From Armatimonadota bacterium (GTDB lineage: Bacteria > Armatimonadota > JAAZEB01), in NCBI GenBank assembly GCA_012512505.1, contig JAAZEB010000090.1, forward strand, positions 1-37,903: a stretch of DNA of 37,903 nucleotides, read 5' to 3'. The notes below the pieces were generated by a model. The model saw only the letters and a list, made by a program, of their open reading frames with translations. It had not been told where the DNA came from and did not search any database. Made by a program: the position numbers and the translations under genes. Each line of letters starts with the position of its first letter. Position 1 is the stretch's first letter. Shown in pieces: positions 15,701 through 23,769 of the stretch.

Positions 15701-17653
15701 TTAGAAGCGCACCTCGCCGGCCAGGTCGCCCTCGCCAGTCGAAAGCATCCACGAAAGCGCCTTGTACGCCAGGAACGACTCGCGCACGAAGCCGCGATTG
15801 CCCGGCTGCCGCACCTCCCACTCCAGCCGGTCCGGGTAGACGCGGACCACGCGGAACGCGTTCGGCCATTCGGCAAACGCGGGGTTCTGGAGGTGCGTGA
15901 TCCGCCCGACGCGGTTGACCTCATTCCAGTGCGCGTGCCCGCAGAAGGTGGCAATCACGTTGGGAGCGGCTTCGAGGAGGCCTAGCGCCTCCTGGCTGCT
16001 CAGGCAAAGCGCGCTGGGCAGCTTGTAGCCGCACGATGAGTTCCCGTGCCGGTTGGTGAACGCATAGTGCCAGATCACCACGGTGGACGTGCGCGTGTCC
16101 TCCGCCAGCGTCTTCCGCAGCCACTCGACCTGGGCGGGGCGCAGGCCGATGCCGTGCGCGTTCTTCGCGTCGTAGCGGTCCACGAACTCGCCCTCAGGAG
16201 TTCGCCAGTACGAGGCATCCAGGATGATGAAGCGCAAGGGCGGCTTCTGGATCACGTAGTCGGTGGAACCGCCCGGGAAGAGCCGCCCGGCGAGCTCCAG
16301 CAGGTCCGGACGCGATGAGGAGTGGTAGGAGTCGTGGTTGCCGATGCAGCCGTAGACTGGCAGGGGCGCTTTCTCGAGGACGCCCGCGAGCACCTGAACG
16401 TCCTCGCGCGTGCCCCGGTCCGTCATGTCGCCCGCCAGGATCGCGAAGTCGATCCCCTCCTTCGCGAGCGATTGGAGGGTGGCGGCGAACTCGGGCGTCG
16501 CGGCGTTCCCCATCTTAGCGTTCATCCACTCGCCGGGGCTCGCCGTCGTCAGGTGGGTGTCCGAAAGCAGCGCGAACTGGAAGGAGGGCGGGGCCACTTT
16601 TCGCTCCAGTGCGCGCAACTCGAGTGCGCGGAAGGTGCCCCCGGGCCGGAAATGCGGTCCGGCCACGGTGAGGTAACTCCTCCCTTTGGGAAGCAGCCAC
16701 TCCGTGAGGGGCACGCGGTCGGGAGACCGGGTGCCGGTGATCTCCGGCGCCGGCCCGGTGAGCCGGTTCCCGACGCTCTCCCACGCCTCGGCCGCGACCA
16801 TCGGCGCGGCGACGACCGTCGTGTTGCAGAGGATGGTGACCCGCAGCCCGGGGCGGAGATCGCTATCCGGGGTGAGGCGCACCGACCCGGTGACGTAGAG
16901 CGGCTCGTCCGCGTCAATCGCGAAAATGAGCAGGCCATCCGGTGTGATCTGAACCGTCTCGGATCGAACGGCGCGCGCCTCCACGCGCGCGGAATCGGGC
17001 GCGAACGCCCCATTCGACGCGCGCGCCACGACTCGCTTCCCACGCGCCAGCCGAAGGGGGCGCTTATTCGCTTCGGCGCGCAGCCGCCGTTCCACCTCGG
17101 GGTAGACCGCTGACGGCGGGTCCGGCACCGTGGTCGCCAGGAGGGTGACGTCATCCACCCAGATCTCCTGGCTCCCGGTCATCGCGAGCATGATCTCCTG
17201 GTCGGTCTCCCGCCACTCCTTCGCGCGCACCTGGCCGGTCATTTTCACCCAGTCGCCCTGCCTCGCTTCTCGCCGGGCCCGGCCCTTGGTGTGCCGCGTC
17301 TTGCCATCGCTGGCCGAGATGTAGAGGCTCGCGGCATGCTCGCTCTCCGCGTAGACCCACGCGGAGAAGACGTAGTCGCGCGTGGGGTCAATCAGGCCCT
17401 GGAGCCTGAAGTAGGCGCCGCCGGATGCGCCCTGGGGCGTCACGCGCAGAGAACGCTTGCCGGTGCGCGCGCGCGTCTCATCCGCGGCGTAGGTCGCCTG
17501 GTACGTGTGAAAGTCTGGGAGCTCCCCCTCGAAGCCCTCCGAAAGCGCGATCTTGTCCGGCTGCGCCTGCCCGGCCCGCGCTCCCGCGGGCCAGTGCGTC
17601 GCCATCAGACCCAAGCACACCACCTGGCAGAGGAGCAACCTGGCGCGAAACAT
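15701..17653 (-). CDS. Secreted calcineurin-like metallophosphoesterase with N-terminal carbohydrate-binding-like domain
   Basis: The 650-residue protein has a signal peptide (MFRARLLLCQVVCLGLMATH, cleavage near ARA-GQ). A CBM/CenC-like jelly roll follows (~35-175, with GKRSLRVTPQG, VFSAWVYAE and IWVDDVTL), then a beta-rich linker, and from ~358 a metallophosphatase domain. Metal ligands are visible: SDTH (D365, H367), GDMTDRG (D409), GNHD (438-441), WHYAF and CGHAHW. It is presumably periplasmic or extracellular and hydrolyses a phosphoester; the substrate is unknown. The carbohydrate-binding module suggests attachment to a glycan. ATG 17653 has GAGAGAGGGGGG before it. About 115 bases separate it from the downstream PfkB-like gene. 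Confidence 0.85.
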   Translation of the reverse strand: MFRARLLLCQVVCLGLMATHWPAGARAGQAQPDKIALSEGFEGELPDFHTYQATYAADETRARTGKRSLRVTPQGASGGAYFRLQGLIDPTRDYVFSAWVYAESEHAASLYISASDGKTRHTKGRARREARQGDWVKMTGQVRAKEWRETDQEIMLAMTGSQEIWVDDVTLLATTVPDPPSAVYPEVERRLRAEANKRPLRLARGKRVVARASNGAFAPDSARVEARAVRSETVQITPDGLLIFAIDADEPLYVTGSVRLTPDSDLRPGLRVTILCNTTVVAAPMVAAEAWESVGNRLTGPAPEITGTRSPDRVPLTEWLLPKGRSYLTVAGPHFRPGGTFRALELRALERKVAPPSFQFALLSDTHLTTASPGEWMNAKMGNAATPEFAATLQSLAKEGIDFAILAGDMTDRGTREDVQVLAGVLEKAPLPVYGCIGNHDSYHSSSRPDLLELAGRLFPGGSTDYVIQKPPLRFIILDASYWRTPEGEFVDRYDAKNAHGIGLRPAQVEWLRKTLAEDTRTSTVVIWHYAFTNRHGNSSCGYKLPSALCLSSQEALGLLEAAPNVIATFCGHAHWNEVNRVGRITHLQNPAFAEWPNAFRVVRVYPDRLEWEVRQPGNRGFVRESFLAYKALSWMLSTGEGDLAGEVRF

Positions 17654-17969
17654 CCGGCCCCCCCTCTCTCACGGCTCCCGTGTCCGGATACCGCGCGGTA
17701 CCCGGCATCCCGCCGGCTCCCGGCGGGCTCTCTCCTGCTCCTGATAAGCGCGCGAAGAAAAAGCCCCACGCGCCCGGGACCACCCGCCACTCGGCCGGCC
17801 TGGACCACGGCGCTCCCCTTGTCGGCATCCCTGCCGGAGGCCGCCGGGCCTGGCCGTGGCGGGTGTCACATCGGAGGGGTTCGCCCCGGGCGGCGCCACC
17901 CCTTCCCATTGCCCTGGCTTCCCGCTGAACTCCGATGCCGGGGAGACGGTACTCCTCCAGGAGAGATGA

Positions 17970-18130
17970 CCGGAGTGCCCGAGCCATCGGGCTTCACACT
18001 GTTAGGAAGCCGCATCACTGCGGCGCTCCGCGACTCTCCCAGGCAACTGGCCGGAGTGCCCGAGCCATCGGGCTTCACACTGTTAGGAAGCCGCATTGCT
18101 GCAGCGCTCCGCGACTCTCCCAGGCAACTG
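17970..18130. repeat. Tandem duplication of an 80-bp unit encoding a PEP-CTERM-like peptide
   Basis: Units 17970-18049 and 18051-18130 are identical at 77 of 80 positions, with a period of 81 bases (27 codons). In the plus frame starting at ATG 17966, each unit reads GVPEPSGFTLLGSRI, then AAALRDSPRQL. This resembles the PEP-CTERM exosortase signal (VPEPS, short hydrophobic stretch with LLGS, basic end). Of the three differences, two are silent and one is Thr/Ala. Each unit also contains the hairpin GCCCGA-GCCA-TCGGGC and an alternative GGCTTC/GAAGCC stem. There is no upstream secreted domain, and the hydrophobic segment is broken by Arg, so a functional protein is unlikely. Confidence 0.85.
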
Positions 18131-18131
18131 C

Positions 18132-18194
18132 GGCGAAGCATTGGCGGGTCAGACAGATTGCGGTGCAGTACGCTTGCCCCGCCAATGCTTCGCC
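18132..18194. repeat. MITE/REP-like element with 17-bp perfect terminal inverted repeats
   Basis: GGCGAAGCATTGGCGGG (18132-18148) is the exact reverse complement of CCCGCCAATGCTTCGCC (18178-18194), with 29 bases between. It directly abuts the tandem repeat. The form (63 bp, perfect inverted ends, intergenic) is that of a small non-autonomous repeat. Confidence 0.7.
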
Positions 18195-18232
18195 CCTACC
18201 ACTGCCCGGAGACCCGCGAACCATCAGCGACA

Positions 18233-18263
18233 GGAGGCGCCCCCCATGGCAAGGGGCGCCTCC
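18233..18263. repeat. Palindrome with 11-bp arms
   Basis: GGAGGCGCCCC (18233-18243) and GGGGCGCCTCC (18253-18263) form a perfect stem around nine bases; CCATC/GATGG flanks (18221-18225, 18264-18268) could extend it after an internal loop. Confidence 0.65.
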
Positions 18264-18306
18264 GATGGTGGCCGGCGTCTCGCCGGTGGTCCGACCGTAT
18301 ACTAGG

Positions 18307-18368
18307 CATAGGAGGAGTCTCCGACCCCGATACCCATCGCCTATCGGTATCGGGAGACGCCTCCTATG
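18307..18368 (-). terminator. Long imperfect hairpin just past the LTxxQ gene
   Basis: CATAGGAGG (18307-18315), GTCTCC (18317-18322) and CCGATACC (18327-18334) pair in register with GGTATCGG, GGAGAC and CCTCCTATG (18346-18368). This makes about 22 bp with small internal loops. It lies ten bases beyond the LTxxQ stop on the minus strand and may end that transcript; it may equally be another member of the local repeat family. Confidence 0.5.
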
Positions 18369-18377
18369 GCGGGGGCG

Positions 18378-19016
18378 CTAGCCTCTGGGGCCGCGCTCCC
18401 AGCGGCGCACCAGCGCCTGCAGCTTCTGCTGCTGCTGCGGGGTGAGCTCGGCGCGCACGCCGGCAACGAGCTTCTCCCGCAACGCCTGGGCCCGCTGGCG
18501 GAGCTGTTGGCGGTCGCCACCCTGCGCGCGCACATCCTTCGCCAGGGCGCGAATCTCCTCGCGGTGGGCGCGGTAGACCTCGCGCACCTTCTCGCGCTGC
18601 GCCGGCGTCAGGGCCAGCTCACGCGTCATGCGGTCCATCATCGCCTGGCCGCGGCGCAGGCCCCGGTCCCGCAGGGCGCCCTTGCGCCACTCCGAGCGGT
18701 ACGACTGCAGTTTCTCGCGCTGTGCCGGCGTCAACACGCGGTGGATCTCAGCGCGCATCTTGCGGCGTAGCTCGCGCGCCTGCTCCCGCCCCTGCTGCCG
18801 ATCGCCCTTCCCCTCCCGCAGCTTCTTCATCTCGCCGCGATACTTAGTGCAGATCCCCTCGATCTGCTTCTTCTGCGCCTCCGTCAGCTCCAGGCGCTGC
18901 GTCAGGCAAACCCGAGGTTGAACGCGCTTGCCCTCCGGCTGGCCAGCACCATAAGCCAGGCTCGCCGCCAGCACCGCGCCCGCAGCCGCAAAAATCAGGG
19001 TCCGAGTTGCTGCCAA
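18378..19016 (-). CDS. Spy/CpxP-like periplasmic protein with four LTxxQ motifs
   Basis: The 212-residue protein carries a signal peptide (MAATRTLIFAAAGAVLAASL, cleavage near AYG-AG), then a highly charged, almost wholly helical body. Four LTxxQ-type motifs appear: ELTEAQKKQIE, VLTPAQREKLQ, ALTPAQREKVR and ELTPQQQQKLQ. Proteins of this family are periplasmic chaperones or stress sensors (Spy, CpxP) or metal-binding regulators (CnrX type). Four motifs rather than the usual two suggest duplication of the basic hairpin. Start is TTG 19016, six bases after AGGAGG. It is divergent from the XRE regulator gene, with ~230 bases between. Confidence 0.8.
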   Translation of the reverse strand: MAATRTLIFAAAGAVLAASLAYGAGQPEGKRVQPRVCLTQRLELTEAQKKQIEGICTKYRGEMKKLREGKGDRQQGREQARELRRKMRAEIHRVLTPAQREKLQSYRSEWRKGALRDRGLRRGQAMMDRMTRELALTPAQREKVREVYRAHREEIRALAKDVRAQGGDRQQLRQRAQALREKLVAGVRAELTPQQQQKLQALVRRWERGPRG

Positions 19017-19250
19017 ACCACTCCTCCTTCCACTCTCTATCCCATCGCCCCGGTGCGCCGGGGGCGGGGCCACTCCCGTTGGCCGGTCTTCTCAACCGAA
19101 CCATCACCAAAAGAACGTTTCTACGCCTTGGACGAACGGCCGGGCATAAGGTTGCGCCGGGGCAAGAGAAGGAGAGGATTGCGGCGCGGGGCGTCGAATA
19201 TGGCGCCCAGACGCAGTAGATGGAGCGCGCAGACTGGGAAACGGAGTGGT

Positions 19251-19607
19251 ATGCCCTCAGCCACCAATATCGGCGCGGTGATCCGCCGCCTGCGGGAGCG
19301 TTGGCGGCTCACCCAGCAAGACGTTGTCGAGTATGCCAGGCTGGAGCGCAGCGCCAGCTACATCTCCAGCATTGAGACGGGCAAGACCAGCCCCACGTTG
19401 GCCGAGCTAGAGGCGATGGCCATCGTCTTCCGCACCAACGTTATCGATCTGATCCGGGAAGCCCAGGGCGAGGAGCCAGCAGCCCCGGCCCCGGAGACAT
19501 CCTTCGCTCATATCCTGGAACTGCTCCGCGCGCTGGATCCACCAGGCCAGGCGCTCGCCGAGGAACTGCTGAAGGTTCTCGTCGCGCACCAGGGCCGAAA
19601 CCGCTGA
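19251..19607 (+). CDS. XRE-family helix-turn-helix regulator
   Basis: The 118-residue protein has an N-terminal HTH_3 domain (~5-65): IGAVIRRLRERWRLTQQDVV, YARLERSASYISSIETGKTS and PTLAELEAMAIVF. The recognition helix includes SASYISSIE. A short C-terminal helix (LELLRALDPPGQALAEELLK) may mediate dimerisation. Such regulators resemble SinR or phage-type repressors. The start ATG 19251 has ACGGAG before it; the frame runs open upstream without a better start. It is followed 70 bases later by the zinc-ribbon membrane protein in the same direction, so the pair may be co-transcribed. Targets are unknown; the divergent LTxxQ gene is the nearest candidate. Confidence 0.85.
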   Translation: MPSATNIGAVIRRLRERWRLTQQDVVEYARLERSASYISSIETGKTSPTLAELEAMAIVFRTNVIDLIREAQGEEPAAPAPETSFAHILELLRALDPPGQALAEELLKVLVAHQGRNR

Positions 19608-19677
19608 GCGTTCCCCATCCTTGGGCGATGACCCTGCCGGCCGGGCGGCCCACGCGCCGCAGCCAGGAGCAGAGGAG

Positions 19678-19968
19678 ATGAAGCCGACGGTGAACTACGA
19701 AGCGCACTGTAGCCACTGCCGGGCCGGGGTGCTCTCACGCGATTCACTGGTGATGGTGGATGGCGAGCACCTGTGCGTGCGCTGCTGCCAGGCGCGGGAG
19801 AAGATGCTGGCGCGCGTCCGGCGGCTGTCCGGCTTCATCCTGCTGGGATGCACCCTCGCCGGCGCGGGGATCGGCTACCTGGTAGGGCGCGTGCCGGGCG
19901 TGGTCATCGGGCCGGTGGTTGGCCTGGTCTGCGCCAGCATCATCGAGAGTCTGCTCCGCCGCTATTGA
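19678..19968 (+). CDS. Small zinc-ribbon membrane protein of unknown function
   Basis: The 96-residue product has a probable zinc ribbon at the N-terminus (C11-S-H-C14 and C33-V-R-C36-C37), a basic linker (REKMLARVRRL) and a strongly hydrophobic C-terminal half. That half (LSGFILLGCTLAGAGIGYLV and GVVIGPVVGLVCASIIESLL) can form two membrane helices, possibly a Gly-rich hairpin. AGGAG immediately precedes the ATG (short spacing). I do not recognise a named family. It ends 27 bases before the stop of the opposite-strand kinase. Confidence 0.7.
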   Translation: MKPTVNYEAHCSHCRAGVLSRDSLVMVDGEHLCVRCCQAREKMLARVRRLSGFILLGCTLAGAGIGYLVGRVPGVVIGPVVGLVCASIIESLLRRY

Positions 19969-19994
19969 GCGCCAGGCGCGGGCCTGCCCCCGCC

Positions 19995-21176
19995 TCAGGA
20001 GGCCGCCGGGAGGGTGATGGTGAAGGTCGTGCCGTGGCCGGTGCGGCTTTCCACCACGATCCGGCCGCCCATGCTCTCCACCATCCCCAGGCTCACGCAC
20101 AGCCCCAGGCCCGTGCCCTGACTGCCATCGGGCCGCCGGCTGAAGAAGGGGGTGAACAGGCGAGGCAGATCCTCCTCGGCGATGCCACAGCCGGTGTCTG
20201 CCACCGACAGCGCGATCGCCGGCTCCGCCACCCGCGCCACGCCCAGTGCCAGCCGGTGGGTGCCGTTGGAGACGTGCCGTGGCCGGCTGCCGGGCGGCGC
20301 CGTGTCGCTGTGGGGAACGGGCCGGGCCTGCAGGCGGACACTTCCCCCCTGGGCAGTAGCCTGCAGCGCGTTCAGCAGCAGGTTCATCAGCACCTCGCGC
20401 AGTTGGGTGGGGTCTGCCAGCACCGACAACTCTGGCGGCGTCACGTCCCAGGTCACGTCGATGCCGCGGCACAGCGGGTGCGCCTGGCAGAGGCTGACGA
20501 CGCTGCTGATCACCTCCGCCGGGCTCACCGCGCGGATGCTGGGGGTAGAATCGCGGGCAAAGGAGAGGAGGCGCTTCACGATGCCGTCACCGCGCATCAA
20601 CTCGCGGTGCATCATCCGAATGCGCTCCACCATCCGTGGCGGCAGGCCCTCCTTCTCGGCAAGGAGGATCATCACCTCCAGGCTGCCGCCCACGCCCATC
20701 AGGATGTTCCCGAAGTTGTGGGCCACCCCCGCCGCCAGCTCGCCCACGGCCGCCAGCCGCGCCGATTGCAGCAACTGACGCTGCAGCGCCTTCTGCTCGC
20801 TGACGTCGCGAATGAACTCCACCACCGCCACCACCTCGCCGGAATCGTCCAGCAAGGGATAGGTAGCGATGTGGAACTCCCCCGGGATCGGCAGGCAGTT
20901 GATGTCGACGTTCTGCGGCTGCCGGGTGGCAAACGTCTCCGCGATCACCGCCTCGTCGGCCGGCGGCTCGCTGCAGCCGTAGAGGCTCTGGCAGGTGTGC
21001 CCGATCAACTGCTGCGGGTGGCGCGAGAAGAGTGAGGCGGCCGCGCGGTTGGCCTTCACCACGCGCAGGTCACGCGCCTTGACGAACACGTAGTCGGTGA
21101 TCGCGTCAAAGCAGGCCATCCACTCGCGTCGTGCGCCTGCTACTCGCTCAAACAGCTCCTCTGCCGACTCAGCCAT
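19995..21176 (-). CDS. PAS-domain sensor histidine kinase (soluble)
   Basis: The 393-residue protein has a PAS domain (~15-125, REWMACFDAITDYVFV... EVVAVVEFIRDVSEQK) and a DHp helix VGELAAGVAHNFGNILMG, where phospho-acceptor H153 is followed by Asn instead of the usual Glu/Asp. The HATPase_c domain shows the N-box NLLLNALQA, G1 DTGCGI and G2 GTGLGLCVSLG. No membrane segment is present. It should autophosphorylate and pass phosphate to a receiver, most simply the single-domain regulator two genes upstream. ATG 21176 is preceded by GAGGGTGGAGG. It starts 34 bases after the larger kinase, whose PAS-kinase core it closely resembles. Confidence 0.9.
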   Translation of the reverse strand: MAESAEELFERVAGARREWMACFDAITDYVFVKARDLRVVKANRAAASLFSRHPQQLIGHTCQSLYGCSEPPADEAVIAETFATRQPQNVDINCLPIPGEFHIATYPLLDDSGEVVAVVEFIRDVSEQKALQRQLLQSARLAAVGELAAGVAHNFGNILMGVGGSLEVMILLAEKEGLPPRMVERIRMMHRELMRGDGIVKRLLSFARDSTPSIRAVSPAEVISSVVSLCQAHPLCRGIDVTWDVTPPELSVLADPTQLREVLMNLLLNALQATAQGGSVRLQARPVPHSDTAPPGSRPRHVSNGTHRLALGVARVAEPAIALSVADTGCGIAEEDLPRLFTPFFSRRPDGSQGTGLGLCVSLGMVESMGGRIVVESRTGHGTTFTITLPAAS

Positions 21177-21210
21177 GCCTCCACCCTCAATCCACGCCTC
21201 GTCACGGCCG

Positions 21211-23769
21211 CTATCGCTGCGCCTCCTCCGGCGGAGCGCACGGCAGCTCCACCGTGAAGCGTGTGCCCACCCCCACCTCGCTTTGCACCTGGAGGTCACC
21301 GCCCATGGCTTTCACCATGCGCAGGCTGGCAGACAGGCCGATCCCGGAGCCGGGCGGGCCCTGCCGACGCCGGCTGAAGAACGGCTCGAAGATGCGCTCC
21401 AGGTCCTCCGGGGGGATGCCACAACCGGTATCGCTCACCGCGATCCGCACGCGCTCTTCCACAACCTCGGCACTGATGGTTACTATGCCGCCGGCGGTCA
21501 TCGCCTGCAGGGCGTTCAGCACCAGGTTGAGGATCACCTCGTGCAGTTGGCCGGCATCGGCGCGTACTGCGGGCAGCAGCGCGGGCAGCTCGGTGCGAAT
21601 GCGGATCCCCCGGCTGGCCGGATGCGCCTTGCACAGCGCCACCACGTCCGACAGCAGCCCCTCCAGCCCGACGCTCGCCACGTCCTGGGCCATGCCGCGC
21701 GCGAAATCAAGCAGGCGCTGCAGCACCTGGTTGCCGCGGAAAACGTGCCCCTGCGCGTCTGCCAGCCGCTCGCGCACCTCGTCGAGGCTGCCGCCCCGCT
21801 CCAGCAGCATCGAGGCGACATCGAGCATCCCCGACACGCCCATCAGCACGTTCTTGAAGTTGTGAACCACCCCGGAGGCCAGCTCCCCCACGCCCGCCAG
21901 GCGCGCCGAGTGGTAGAGCCGAGCCTGCATCTCCCGCTGGGTGGTGATGTCCTTGATGTACTCCACCACCCCAACGCAGCCCCCCTCGCTATCCAAAAGC
22001 GGGTAAGCGGAGACCTGGTAGACCCCCGGCACCGACAGGCTCTCCAGCTCGCGCACCACCGGCTGGCCGCTCCGTAGGCACTCCTGGAAGACGTTGCCCT
22101 CCTCCGGCTCCTGGCCACCGTGGAACAGGTCGCAGTAGTGTTTGCCGAGCAGCTCGCCCACGCTGGTGCCAAGGAGGCGGCCGGCGGCCTGGTTGCCCCG
22201 CAGCAGCGTGCCGGCAGTGGAAAAGATGCAGACCGGGTCGGTGATGGCGTCGAAGGTGGCTTCCCACTCCCGCTTGGCCGTCGCCAGGGCGCGGAACATG
22301 GCCGCGTTGTCTACGGCGACGGCGGCTTGCTGCGCCAGCGTCTCGGCCAGGCGGATCCGCACCTCCGTCGGGTGCACCTCGGAGGCGTAGCCGACTGCCA
22401 GCACTCCTTCCACCCGGTCGCGCGAGAGCATCGGCACGATCAGGCAGGTGGTCACGCCCAGGCACTGCGCCCGGCGGTCGTCGCGGGTGAGCGGGTGTTC
22501 CGCCACGTTCTCAATCAGGAGGGTGCTCTCGGTGCTGATCGCCTCCCGCAGCACCGGGTGGGCGGCGATCTCGAACCGCTCGGCGTACTGCTCCTCGGTG
22601 ACGCGACGACCGCGCTCGGCGATGAAGGCGCTGCGCAGGAGAGTGCGCTGCGGGTCGTCCATCACCAGGATCGCGGTGAAGTCGGCCTCAAAGAGGTCGT
22701 AGGCATAGGCGCCGGTGATGTGCAGGGCGGCATCGACATCGAGCCCGGCCACGGCCATTCCCACCTGCCCAATGGCAGCCGCCTCCTGGGTTTTGCGCCG
22801 CTGGGCCTCGAAGAGGCGGGCGTTGGTGATCGCGGCGGCAGCGTGGCTGGCGAAGATCGAGAGCAGCGCCAGCTCCGTGGGCTGAGGGCCGTAGATCCAG
22901 GGGTAGGTGAGGGCCAGCACGCCAAAGTTGCCATCACCCTCGCTGAGAGGCAGGCAGGCACAGGTCACCGTGTCGGGGGGCAGCGCCGGGTCGGCCGCCG
23001 CCACGCTGGAGGCCACGTTCTCGATGGTCGCGTCGCGGGCGCGGAAAGCGCGCGCCACCGGGTGGTTCGAGTCGGTGGCGATGCGCGCCGAGGTGATGCC
23101 TTCCGGGGCGCTCTGCGCCGCCGCGCAGTAGAGGGCGTCTCGGTCCTCGTGCAGCAGCCAGAGCGAGCAGGTGTGGGCGTTGGTGAACTGGGCGGCGTGG
23201 CGCACGATCACCGCCAGCACCTGGTCGAGGTTCAGAATGCCGACCACCTGCCGCGCCGTCTCGTAGACGGCATCCATCCGCGCCCGGACCTGCCGCCGCT
23301 CGCGGATGTCGCGGGCGATCCCCTGCCAGGCGACCACCTGGCCGTCGAGAGTGACCGCCGTAGAGTGGACTTCGAGGGGTATCCGCGAGCCGTCGCGGCA
23401 CACCACTTCGGTCTCATAGCGGCGCGCCTCGGGCAACGGCTCCAGGCCCTCGCGGCGCACCATGGCATCGGGGCGGAACTCGGGCGCCAGCAGTTCCAGG
23501 ATATTGCGGCCCAGGATCTCCTCGCGTCGCCACCCGGTCACGTCTTCGAGGCGGCGGTTGGCGTAGAGGATGCGCCCGCGCGGGTCATGCAAGTAGATCA
23601 GGTCGTTGGCGTACTCCACTAGCAGGTGGAACCAAGAGGTCCACGAATCCCACGAGTCTTGCATGGCCTCCGGGAGGGCCAACGCACCGAAAGAATAAGC
23701 AGGCAAGCCCTCCCGCAACTCACGGGATTCACTTTCGGGCGACGAGTCTTGCGCGGGGTTCGGGTTCAT
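21211..23769 (-). CDS. Multi-sensor histidine kinase PAS-GAF-GAF-PAS-HisKA-HATPase
   Basis: This 852-residue soluble kinase has a first PAS (~45-165, NDLIYLHDPRGRILYANRRL), a GAF (~175-315), a second GAF-like region (~325-495, with AVAVDNAAMF at its end) and a second PAS (~505-620, REWEATFDAITDPVCIF). The DHp helix is VGELASGVVHNFKNVLMG (H636, again followed by Asn). The ATPase domain has NLVLNALQAM, DTGCGIPPEDLERIFEPFFS and GSGIGLSASL. Both GAFs could bind a small ligand or chromophore. The ATG overlaps the TGA of the response-regulator gene (ATGA), and there is no ribosome-binding site, so translation is probably coupled. Confidence 0.92.
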   Translation of the reverse strand: MNPNPAQDSSPESESRELREGLPAYSFGALALPEAMQDSWDSWTSWFHLLVEYANDLIYLHDPRGRILYANRRLEDVTGWRREEILGRNILELLAPEFRPDAMVRREGLEPLPEARRYETEVVCRDGSRIPLEVHSTAVTLDGQVVAWQGIARDIRERRQVRARMDAVYETARQVVGILNLDQVLAVIVRHAAQFTNAHTCSLWLLHEDRDALYCAAAQSAPEGITSARIATDSNHPVARAFRARDATIENVASSVAAADPALPPDTVTCACLPLSEGDGNFGVLALTYPWIYGPQPTELALLSIFASHAAAAITNARLFEAQRRKTQEAAAIGQVGMAVAGLDVDAALHITGAYAYDLFEADFTAILVMDDPQRTLLRSAFIAERGRRVTEEQYAERFEIAAHPVLREAISTESTLLIENVAEHPLTRDDRRAQCLGVTTCLIVPMLSRDRVEGVLAVGYASEVHPTEVRIRLAETLAQQAAVAVDNAAMFRALATAKREWEATFDAITDPVCIFSTAGTLLRGNQAAGRLLGTSVGELLGKHYCDLFHGGQEPEEGNVFQECLRSGQPVVRELESLSVPGVYQVSAYPLLDSEGGCVGVVEYIKDITTQREMQARLYHSARLAGVGELASGVVHNFKNVLMGVSGMLDVASMLLERGGSLDEVRERLADAQGHVFRGNQVLQRLLDFARGMAQDVASVGLEGLLSDVVALCKAHPASRGIRIRTELPALLPAVRADAGQLHEVILNLVLNALQAMTAGGIVTISAEVVEERVRIAVSDTGCGIPPEDLERIFEPFFSRRRQGPPGSGIGLSASLRMVKAMGGDLQVQSEVGVGTRFTVELPCAPPEEAQR

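Larger units (their letters stand above)
17654..18377. other. Repeat-rich non-coding island
   Basis: No ordinary gene is visible between the metallophosphoesterase and the LTxxQ gene. The stretch holds a CCCGCCGG-CTC-CCGGCGGG hairpin (17709-17727), an 80-bp tandem repeat and three long inverted repeats, described separately. The density of perfect palindromes is far above that of other gaps in the window. Confidence 0.75.
17966..18445 (+). pseudogene. Possible relic ORF carrying two PEP-CTERM-like segments
   Basis: An ATG two bases after AGGAG opens a frame through both tandem units and on across the downstream palindromes, overlapping the 3' end of the opposite-strand LTxxQ gene. Only the first ~55 residues resemble anything; the rest is Arg/Gly/Pro-rich shadow sequence. 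I read it as decayed or mobilised PEP-CTERM coding sequence, not a working gene. Confidence 0.3.

Noticed and set aside
17737-17751. 15-base sequence GCTCCTGATAAGCGC, repeated at 24251-24265, upstream of two minus-strand genes
   Set aside because: About one such 15-mer coincidence is expected in a window this size, and the distances to the start codons differ.
18298-18303. TATACT hexamer resembling a -10 box in the repeat island
   Set aside because: No -35-like hexamer lies at 16-18 bases, and no gene follows on that strand.
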